Source: Owenia fusiformis (Eukaryota; Annelida; Polychaeta; Sabellida; Oweniidae). Taken from it: DNA of 64,000 nucleotides. Below are positions 28,701 through 40,700 of this stretch, piece after piece. Each line of letters begins with the position of its first letter. The first letter of the stretch is position 1. The DNA lies in assembly GCA_903813345.2 (NCBI GenBank), contig CAIIXF020000003.1, positions 32,117,151 to 32,181,150 of the forward strand, read 5' to 3'. Position numbers and translations under genes: made by a program. The notes below the pieces were generated by a model, which worked only from the letters and a program-made list of their open reading frames with translations, searched no databases and was not told the DNA's origin.

Positions 28701-31700
28701 AGCGCATGTGTAATAGTTGGTGCATAATTTATCATAATAACAGTGGAGATGTATCGGATTACACAAGGCGGTAATAATTCAAGATCAGATGAAGTAAAAA
28801 ATACTGACTTGGGGCAAGGCTACATCTAGAGGGGGGCCTCTCATTCTAGAGGCAATGTACCAGTCTCTATGATCACTGAAATCTGACTGAGTTAAAAAAC
28901 CGTTAGCCTTTATTTTAATGCTTGCTGGGATAATCGAATTCTTCTAGAGTCTACTAGTTAATTTTACAAATTAATTTTAATTTCAACAAACTTTGCACAT
29001 GTAATATCTTGTAAAACCCATTAAAATTAACCATTGAGAGGTGTTTGCATTAAGAGGGTCTGATAACATTATAGGTATTGAGGGCATACACGATCTAAAA
29101 GTGTTGAGATTTTTAGGTGTTCATTTTTGAGAAGTGCTCATATGAGGTTTCACTCTCTTCATATGCATGGTTTATACTGCAATTTAGTTGATCAAAATAA
29201 ATTTGATATTCAATGGGAGTAAATAAAATATCATAGATGGCCCCTTATAGATCATACATAATTACCTTATCATGCATTACCCATTATATTGACCATGCAC
29301 TTAAAACAATTACAGTCAAAAATTCAAGATGCGTTTATGTTGCATTTAATGTCTGTGGTAGATTCTGAGCTACAACTTAAATGTAGGACTGCATGTGATG
29401 ATATGAGAAAATGTATAAGTTTATCTTTTCATTTATGCCCAAAACTTATTGATCACCCCTTGTATCATTTTTACCCAAAAATATTTTACACAGAAATGGA
29501 ATGCTGTTTGTGTATGTACATGTCGTCGCATGAGAATAACTTTGTACTATCTCACATTTTTACGGAACTGAGAAATCAAGGTTTGAAAGTTTAGAGGTCT
29601 GTATCTTACATAGTATTGCTATGTGAAACTTGATTTTTTGTATGTCACCTGGTCTCACCCTAGAGATATCTTATATGAAATATCATACCTTGAAACAATT
29701 TACAAGATCCTTTTTTAAAACTATGGAAATGGAGTTGATACAATTTCCCACCGGAATAACAACTTATTTCTAATTTCAAATTGTCATATCTGATATCAAC
29801 TGTTTCAACCAATCAACTCTCTAAGAATTGGTCATGTGACTTGCAAAACTTGGAGTTATAACAATTTTATATTAAAACAAAGTATGCCAATATGCATGTT
29901 ATTGTATCTAGAATGAAAAATAATGTTTTGCTTTGTAAAAAGATCTTCAAAAACCAAAGAATATTATTTAATAAAATAAAGAAAATTCAATTTATAAAAC
30001 TTTAAGATCAATTTCTCAAATAAGTACAATTATTTCTTAATTTTGGAATCTCAGGACACCCTTCAAAAAGAATTTATTGCCTTTGAAACTAAGGCAGAAG
30101 TACAATGCATTGAAACCAATGATGCCAATACGGTCCCCCGCATATTTCCCTCGGTATAAACCCTGTAGCCTAAACCTCCCAGCACATTACAATGTAGCAC
30201 CTAAGGGCCGGTCCGCTGGTCATTATCAGGTTATTTTTGATACAGACCAGTTGATTTTTTCACTGGGTATAGGAGAATAACATTGCAACTGGTCCGTAAT
30301 TCCATTTTGACCAGCAGGGTTCAGATCCTTAGAGCCTAAGACATAACCAATTTTTATTACATGCACATGGAAGAAATTTGAAAATAGAAAAATAATTTCT
30401 AATTCATTTTAGTTTAATGATTTTTTAATGATCATTTTCTGTTGTTTGCTACTCTATGGAGTACAATTGGGAATTGAAGCAATTGTAGAAGTGGAGACTA
30501 AGAGTGGCTCTTTGTAAAGAAATTGAACCAATTTGTTACTTTTCCAAAATAAAATGGTAATGATCTAAAAACAATGATCCCAAAAATGCAAAAGAAAGGA
30601 CAAATCTGAAAAACATACTAGTAATAAAATAACTAAAAAGATCCCAGACATGCCAGATGTTCAGTGAAAAGCACAAAGTAAATCATAGATGAAGAGAAAA
30701 TAAAATAAGTGTTTTAAGGGACTATATTAACATAAAGATAACTCCTTATTGATATAGTGTATGGTCAGTAAAAGTTAAAGCTAGTTTAAATAGATTTAGC
30801 TTTTTTCCACAAACTATAAAACATCATTTTGAAAGAGATTTCAATGGTATACAGACAGTGATTGCCTTTGAGCAATGTAGTGCAAAATATGACAGTTACT
30901 ATTTGTTTTGATTACTATATCTAGTATATAACCTATTTAGGTAGTAAGCTAGCACCCAAAAATGTATTAGTTCGTGAACAAATTGAAATTACTTGTTTCT
31001 TATGTATTTTTATGTGATACTTCAGAAAATGTTTGTCTGACGCGCCGTATCCGGGGCGAAAGTTGTCAAATTGGCGTTTTCGACCCTAAAATGGAAAATT
31101 ACAGGGGGTACTTTATCATCATTGAATAAATCCTTCAGTTGGTCTTCAATCATCATAATAATTTTATGGGGAGTTGATTGGATCATGCTGAGGTAGCATG
31201 TTAAGGTTCAATCACCTGTCACTCATGGTTGCCATGGAAACCACAATTTTCATTGAAAAATCCTTAATTTTGGCCAAACCTGTACAGGTACATAATATAG
31301 AATGAGGATTATTTTTCAAATCAACAGATGGCCCAAAATGGCCAGGGAAGTTCAAGCATTTGTTTAAGCATGAAGGATATTGCAATTTATATAATTGGTA
31401 AGTGTCAAAGACCATACTACTACATAAGTGATCAAAAGTGGGCGTCGCCCCCATAATAGTAAATGATTACCATTCTCTGAAAAGACAGAGTTTAACTTGA
31501 CTTTTGAGATACATTTATATTGAAGTTCTTTGAATATACTTAATATCATGCATTTCTGGTAAATAATGTACATATAAGTGTAAAAGTTGTTGCATGGGGA
31601 GCGGAGGGGGGGGGGGGATGGTAGTAACAGAATTTGGAGGGGGCAGAGCTAATCAGCCTTAGTATAATTCTCATTTATATAGTTCTGGATATTCAAAGGT

Positions 31701-34700
31701 TACATCTTCTGGGTCTTCTTCATTTTCATTACAATATATAGGAACTACATTTTACATGATTGGTGTCAAAGACCATACCATTACATAAGTGATCAAAAGT
31801 AGGCATCATCACCTTCATAATAGTGGATGATTTCCATTCTCTATAAATGCAGGGTTTAAGTAGAATTTCCAAGATATATATATATTTATCATTTATACTT
31901 CTTTGACTATACTTAATATCAACCATTTCAGGTAAATAATGTACATCTCACTGGTGTCAGTTGAGAAGATATTTATAGTTTTCATTGACTTAAACTACTT
32001 TATAGTCGATGTAATCCTTTGATATTTGAACTAAACCAGGCTTATATGGCATATACCATCGCTCGATACTGACCTGAGTGACATCTGAGTTTTATAGTTA
32101 TTGCATGAGAGGCAGGTTGAGAGAGGGGGGAGGGCTAGTAATAGAAACTGGAAGGGGGCTCATAATACTTCATTCTAGATTGATATTACAATAAACATGA
32201 TAGGTAAGTGTCCAAGACCAAACAATTACATAAGTGATCAAAAGTGGGAATCTCCACAACAACAGTATATGGTTCATTCTCTACAAACAGAGGTCAACTT
32301 GAGTTTTAAGATCATCCAGTGATCTCCCCAGAATTTCTTCTTAGGTGGGTACAAAATTTTCATTTTCACAATTTAGACCAAAATTGGTCAAAATATGCTA
32401 ATTTTTCATGATTTTTTCTAACTTTCAAGTGGGTGCATATGGATTTTCAGGTGGGTGCAAACCTATTTTCAAAATCTCAGGTGGGTACTGCGCCCACTTG
32501 CTTTAATGCTTGGAAGATCACTGTCATCTATACGTCATCTATACTTCTATTATTTAAGAAATATAGACTGAAGAGCAGGTGTTATATTGACAAATACACT
32601 CCACATGGCTATGCAAGGGAGTGAGGGGTTCGAAAGCTTTTGTACCTAGCCCTAAGGGGTCATTGTCAATATCACACCTGCTCTGAGGTATATATTACAA
32701 TTCAAACATGAAAACTCCCCAAAACATTTCGAATATTCAACTTATGGTCTGCCATTACTACAGCCCTCTTGATGTCACACATTACTCGTATTACCAAGGG
32801 TAGTGTTGACATATATACCCCGGGTAAAATGTTGACTTTGTTCACAGTTTATAGAAGGCGTGAATACAGTCATGTTCAAATATAATTTATATAAACCATT
32901 TCTCATAAATATGTTTAGTAGTATAGTTTTTACATGAGGTGAGGGTGGGGAAGTGGTTTCAGACCTAAGAGGGAGCTCTACTCCCTCCCAATTATTCTGT
33001 TACTACTCCCATCTAGGGCCTGGCATAATATATGCAGCCTTCATACCTTCGCTAGATGAAGTAAGTGCCAGGCTTTGAAGGGGCAGGATAGCACATTTTA
33101 AAAAGATGGAGCACCATATTGAGTCCCAGCTGAATGACTCTCAAATCTGCAAGTGTTTAGTGGTATTTTCTCATGAGAGATTGTTGATATATCAATATCA
33201 CACGATAAATCACAAGAATGAAAATGATCAGACTATGAGAAGGCTCATCTATAGTTGTTATTGTATTGCCATGACTAGACATTCTGATACTCATAGCATC
33301 TTTCTGTCTCACCTGAAGGGCTGGGAAGAAATAAAATTTCATGGTTTATCATGATGATCACTAGAAAGGATATGGCATTTCCCACCTGCTACACAGTAGA
33401 TTTTTTCTTGGCATATTCTGGTCTTATTCAATTAAGTGTAACTGGTATAGTTGCTTCTTGTTTGCATCCTTATTCATGAACTCATTCCAATCTTAAGGGA
33501 CTCATGTATTTCTACATTTGGTAAGGTGATGTGCCACCACCCACTTCTTCTCCTATCAGGTTCGTTTATAGAATTTTGGATTTAATTATCACATAATCAC
33601 TCTGCTGTTAGAAGTATCTTGAAAAACATGTATTTTCTGCCAGCTCCAGAAACAAAACAACCCATCAGAGAATCCATGAAATTTAGTATGATATTTCCTT
33701 AGGGCCCATATGGGAATAAACACATTTTCAATCCATCTCTCATGTGCATTTTAATGACTACATATCTTTCATTTATAAGTCCTTCAATCAATGTGTTAGC
33801 AGGATAAGCACAGAATATAGCAAAGTGTAGTGCTGGACAAACAAAAGAAGACTGATTAATATAATAAAAAAACATTTATGTTAAGCCACAATGTCTTACA
33901 CCAGCAAAACCACATAAACCAATTGAAATAGAAGTTTAGACCCCATAAAACAATCAAAGACTATGAAGGAACCGACATCAGTCTTCTTCCACCTTGTCAA
34001 GATCTTACTACAAAGCACTTATCGTGCATATGGCCCATATTGTAAACCCTGACATTCCAGCAGAAGATTGACATGGATGGAAACTGAATGACTCCACCAT
34101 TGCATTGGGTATTGACTGGTTTTCTCAGACAAATGATTGTTGATATAGCACCAAGAGATAAATCAGAAAGACTCCAGAAGATGTATCTTATGAAATCCAG
34201 AACTCTGAAGATGAAATTGATACTTAATGCTGACTTGTTCCCCCCACCCCTCCGAATTCTGTTACTACCCCCCCCTCCCATACAATAATAACTATATACA
34301 GTATATTGTGATAACTAAGAAGACCCAGAAAATACTCTATGAAGAAGTCCAAAAGAAAGAATTTATTCCTAAGGCTGATTAACTCTGCCCCCTCCCAATT
34401 CTGTTACTAACCTCACCCCTCCTCACGCAATAACCATTGCACTGAGTTGTACATTATTTACCAGAAAATATAAAGTATAATCAAAGAAGTCCAATGTAAA
34501 TGTATCTCAAGTCAAGTTTAACTCTGTTTTTATAGAATAGCAATCATATACTCTAGTATGGGGGCGACGCCCACTTTTGATTACTTGTGTAATTGTATGT
34601 TCTTTGACACTGACCAATCATGTAAGTTGTAATATCCCATATACTGAGATGAATATGAAGAAGACCCATGCAGAAGATGTACCCCATGAAATCCAGATAT

Positions 34701-37700
34701 ATGTAGATGAGATTTATACTTAAGGCTGATTAGCTCCGCCTCCTCCCAATTCTTTTACTAGCCCCCCTCTGTACCCCCCCCCCCCATGCAATAACTATGA
34801 CACTTAGATGTACATTATTTACCAGAAATGCTTGATATAAACTATAATCAAATAAGTCTAGTGTAAATGTATCTCAAAAGTCAAGTTAAACTCTGTTTTT
34901 ATAGAGTATAGCAATCATCTACTATTATGGGGGCGACGCCCACTTTTGATCACTCATGTAATTGTATGTTCTTTGACACTAACCAATCATGTAAATTGCA
35001 ATATCCTTTATATTTAAACAAATGTTTGAACTGTAGTGGTTATTTTGAGTGTGCTAAAATGTGCTGATATGTATTGATTCGAAAAATAATCCATATTCTA
35101 CATGATGTACATGTTCAGGTTTTGCAAAATTAAGGATATTTTGAACGAAAATTGTGGTTTCCATGACAACCATGAGTGACAGAGCATTGGAATTTTACAT
35201 ACTACCTCAGCATGATCCAATCAACTCCCCATAAAATTATTATGATGATTGAAGACCAACTGAAGGATTTATTCACTGATGATAAAGTACCCCCTGTAAT
35301 TTTCCATTTTAGGGTCGAAAACGCCAATTTGACAACTTTCGCCCCGGATACGGCGCGTCAGACAAACATTTTCTGAAGTATCACATAAAAATACATAAGA
35401 AACAAGTAATTTCAATTTGTTCACGAACTAATACATTTTTGGGTGCTAGCTTACTACCTAATTATTATGTACTCTATTTTCAACATTTAATGATGACAGC
35501 TTCGTATATGCATTTCTATTGCATTTGGCCATTCAAACCCCTATAAGACCTGGTAGCAGGGAAGATAAAGGGTACTTTTGACTGCTCACATGATGTAATT
35601 AACTGGTCATTTGTACTTTTCATCTTCCCTGGTAGCAAGGATTTAGGTTTTCGAGGAAATTAGTAATTCTATTTCATATCATGTGGCCATGAATAATCCA
35701 ATGAGCATCCATAATACAAAGAGTAATTGAGGGCATATAATTTGAATATGCATGGGATTACATGTACACATACTGTATCATTTTATTTTTTTGATCTACT
35801 TGTAATAGTTCTAAAATTAAAACATGAAAGGCCAGGCATGCAAACTGGCATGGTATTGTGTTACAAAACATTATTTCATTCTAGATACAATAACATGCAT
35901 ATTGGCATACTTCGTTTTAATATAAGATTGTTATAACTCCAAGTTTTGCAAGTCACATGACCAATTCTTAGAGAGTTGATTGGTTGAAACAGTTGATATC
36001 AGATATGACAATTTGAAATTAGAAATAAGCTGTTTGTCTGGAGATGGTACAATTTCACACTGAATTCTAGCTTAATGAGAGGGAATTGAGATGGGGCATG
36101 TATCTGAGATGAAAGCCTGTGTTTCAAATAGTAAAATTCCACGTCTATCTCAATTTTTTTGAAAATGGCAGTTAGTACAAAGTTATTCTCACGCGACGAT
36201 GTATATTAAAAATTTCAAATTTATGGGAACTTCTGTTTAAAAGGTAGTTCCCAGGGGTCCAACAGTAAAAAAATCCTGTGGCCTAGCATAAAACACGACA
36301 TGAGGTTTTTTCTTGATTGAATTTGATAATGAACATAAACCTTAATTTTCTTTATTGTCATCCTAAAAAATTCACCATATTATTTTTACTTTACACTGAT
36401 CTTTAACTTGCATAATCAATAAATTTCGATAAAATCCTTCTTCTGTAATTATCAAAGTTTGCAAAATGCATTTTAGAATTAAAAAGGTGCAAGATTAAAG
36501 AAAATATCAAAATAACAGTTTTTGAAAAAGTGTATCGTATCTGTATAGCTCATCCTTTTAACAAACTGAATTAACCCAGATTTCACTTGTCTCTTATATT
36601 CATGAATTTCTAATTTCAACATTCTATGAATATTGTATTGCCTTAATACTGATACACGTCATTCTCCGCCGAGTGGGAATTAATTTATGTTGCTTTTTAT
36701 GTAGATCATAATGATGAACATGTTCGTGTAATTGTCATGATCATGTATAATAAAAGTCACAATACAAATCACAAATCCAATTTACACAAAAAAATTGTTT
36801 CAAAATGTGTAGAAATGATCTCCGTCGTCTAATTTTACTGAGTTAAGCATCTAAGGTTGTATAGTTATGTAGTAAAATGTCAAAAGGTGGCAAAAATGAA
36901 AAATTCTCTGGTTTCAACCAATTTTAGAGCCTGGGATTCAAGAGGTTAATGAACTGGTTCATATATTTCATAACTTATGTGGATATTTACACACAAGAAT
37001 AAATACTAGTTCAAAATTAAAGTATGCAATTAAATGGAATTGAAATGGAATTTCCCCAAATTTTTCAACTTTTTGCGGAAGTGGATAACTACTTTATAGC
37101 TCAAGTTGTTATATGTCATTAGATATAAAATAGTATGACTGATCCTTATTACCTATCTATTTTTTTATTAGGGTGCTCACATTTTTGTCTATTAAGTTTC
37201 ATTAACAAAATTTTCTCCAGGAAATCAAATTCATTATTTCATGAATTCTGTCTAAAAATAGTGTTTTATGTCCTTTTATCGATTCTGAGATCATTCTATT
37301 CAATTCATCGATTGTATATGTGATTCATGACGTCATTGCTATAACAAGCCTTAGATTGGGAAATACTTAACGGCACTAAGTGCCAATTATAGTGCGGAAC
37401 ATGTTTTGATATCATTAGTTACTTCCTTTTACTGTAGAATATTTCATTTTCACTGACACTTTTGGTGTTTTGGAATTTGCAAGCATTTAGCTTGGTTCTC
37501 CATTTTAATTTACAGTAATGGATATTTTCATGTTACTTAAGTTTCATTGTTTTGTTTCAAGGTATCAAAGTTAGTTTCATTGTTCCAAGTGAAAAGCCGT
37601 AGTGAACCTAACCCCTTGTACAGTATTTGCATATTATTCCCGAATAGTTGCACATTTTCCCCTATTATATACCCCACATTATTAATACCATTTGTTTTCT

Positions 37701-40700
37701 TAAGTTCTTGTTAATCCTTGATGTCTTGCACAGATTGTGGTCTAAGTTGTGCTCTAGGTTTTGCTATTCAAAACGTTATCATTCATCCCACAGTTGAGGT
37801 CAAAATTGTACAATAACCTCCAATTATTTTTATGATTTTCAAACAATTGGAAAAAAGTGATATCTAGTACTATTTATTAATGGAAATCTTTCAGGTATCA
37901 CTTTTCTCAGATTTGAAATCTCCATGCAGACACTGTGATATGAATATTAGTAAAAATATACAAGGCATTAACATGAAAAATGTCACCCTCTGCCATTTGT
38001 TACAGATGCCAAATGCAGAATACCAAACACTAACTAACAAACACCAACCCTGGAACATAGCCATCCACAAAAAATATAATATATAAAATATTTACAAAGT
38101 ATCACAAATTCTGATGATGTGTTCTTGTAATTTTAGTGAGCTAAGATTTAATGGATTAAAATGAACCACAGGTTTTACATAGTGAATCTCTTGAGATTAT
38201 CTCTATTATAGCTCTTTTAAAAACTAATCGTTTCTTCAAAATCCTCATTTCATTGAATGCATTGATTACACAGCCACTTCGTGAGCATACTAACTGCCAA
38301 CTACTATAGCTCATTTTAACACATTGGCAATACCTCCTTCTAGTGCTTATCAGTTACTTGAGAATTCCTCTCATTTGTAAGTTTGGGTAATAAACTAAAC
38401 CGTATATTATTTTTTTGTAGGAATTGGATCATTGGGAGTATTAATGCGTCCAGTCGATATTACCAGTCTCTATGGTCCAATATCAGCTGGCAGTAGAATA
38501 ATTAAAGAAATAATCAATGTGGATGCATATCGCATCTTCGATTATATCCTCATTTATTGTTCATCTATTATAGCATAATTCTTGTGTGCTTTGAAGTGCC
38601 TTGGATTTCATTTTCCATCAAAACAACTTTACAACAAAACTGAGAAAAGGGAAAGTTACTTTTGATATTTAAGTCATGGTGTGTTCATTTAATACTGTTG
38701 TAGTTGTTTGTTTGTTTGGATTGTTTAGGTGATATCATATGATGATGCCTCACTTGCCACATCGACTACATGTACATATCCCATTGTCTCCTGATGAAGA
38801 AGACTAAATTCCATCCCCTCTCCGTTTACCTATAGTCTTTTTACATAAGTATGGCCCCATTATATTATCCCTAGTTAAGACTATATACTGTAAATGTAAA
38901 ACAATTTATTACAGTACCCCAAGTGAATGGACCTCTACAGAAACACTACCAATACAGGCTGCGTGGGAGTTTATATATACTGTAAATGTAAAACAATATA
39001 TTACAGTACCCCAAGTGAGTGGACCTCTATAGAAACACTACCTATACAGTTACATGAGAGAATAGCCTGTATGGCAGTCTATATGCTGTAAATGTAAAAC
39101 ATATTTAATAAATTACAGTGCCCCAAGTGAGTGGACCTCTACAGAAGCACTACCTGTACAGTTACATGAGAGAACAGCCTGTGTGGGAGTCTATATAATG
39201 CTGTTAATGTAAAACATATTTAACTTATTACAGTACCCCAAGTGAGTGGACCTCTACAGAAGCACTACCTGTACAGTTACATGAGAGAACAGCCTGTGTG
39301 GGAGTCTATATAATGCTGTTAATGTAAAACATATTTAACTTATTACAGTACCCCAAGTGAGTGGACCTCTACAGAAGCACTACCTGTACAGTTACATGAG
39401 AGAACAGCCTGTGTGGGAGTCTATATAATGCTGTTAATGTAAAACATATTTAACTTATTACAGTACCCCAAGTGAGTGGACCTCTACAGAAGCACTACCT
39501 GTACAGTTACATGAGAGAACAGCCTGTGTGGGAGTCTATATAATGCTGTTAATGTAAAACATATTTAACTTATTACAGTACCCCAAGTGAGTGGACCTCT
39601 ACAGAAGCACTACCTGTACAGTTACATGAGAGAACAGCCTGTGTGGGAGTCTATATAATGCTGTTAATGTAAAACATATTTAACTTATTACAGTACCCCA
39701 AGTGAGTGGACCTCTACAGAAGCACTACCTATACAGTTACATGAGAGAACAGCCTGTGTGGCAATCCCTAAGGTTCTGGAACGCTGCATTCTTTGATGCT
39801 GTGCAACAGGAAAGGATGCAAAAGCCAGTCTGCACAAGGTATAGAGTTTAACAATAGATTTTAATCATACTGCGAACCCCTGAATTATTTCAAACTGGAC
39901 AATCTTTTCGTCATGTAACTACTTTGGCACTTGGGCTCTTTTCGCTGTTCAGAGAAGTTAACTGCAATGCCTAATATAAAATTACTGGCATTTTACTTCT
40001 TTCAAAACAAACATTTTCAATTTCTTCTTACTATCTATATTTACCATTTGTTTATATGTTATGCTGTGAATAATAACTAACTAAATATATGTGAATTTAT
40101 ATATGAATTGTTCTCAATGTTTTCAGTGAAGATGAGTTGGAGGCAAAACAAGGAGATAAAGAATTCTCAGAAAACATAACATTTGGCCAACTGGGGTTAG
40201 TATTAGTTAAAGCATATGCTTTATCATGTGTATGTTTTAATCTGTTTAATCTAAAATACTTGATTTTCTTGTTATAAGGCTATGTATGTTAAATGAAAGT
40301 AAGCCAAAAATCCTTGAAAGATTTTCCCTCAAGATAAAGGTCCATGTATTTTCTCTAAAAGGCCTAGGCCTACTTGGCATTTAGATTTAATTTAAATATT
40401 TTAAAGAATAATTTGTGATGTGAATAATTTTTTTTCATTATTTTTATGTGTTACATTACAGGACATTTACCTGTAACATGAGGGCTCTTGGACTGAGTAA
40501 GGAGCTGTGTCTAGGATTCCTTAGAAAGCAAGCAGAGATAGCTAACCTCAGTAAAGGTACCAATCACTACATTCATTGCTAACTTGTTTAAATGTGTTTA
40601 TTATTGTTGATTCAGTATTTATAATATGACCAAATATGGAAATCATTCTTTCAATTCATTCTCACTTTTAGTTTGTCAATCCTACAGTTCTGATGACTTT

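Noticed and set aside
38414-38578. Possible extra KIAA0513-like exon after an acceptor-like TTTTTTGTAG
   Set aside because: Joining exon 3 (phase 1, last base T) to GA creates TGA. The other frames give no family similarity and there is no clear donor.
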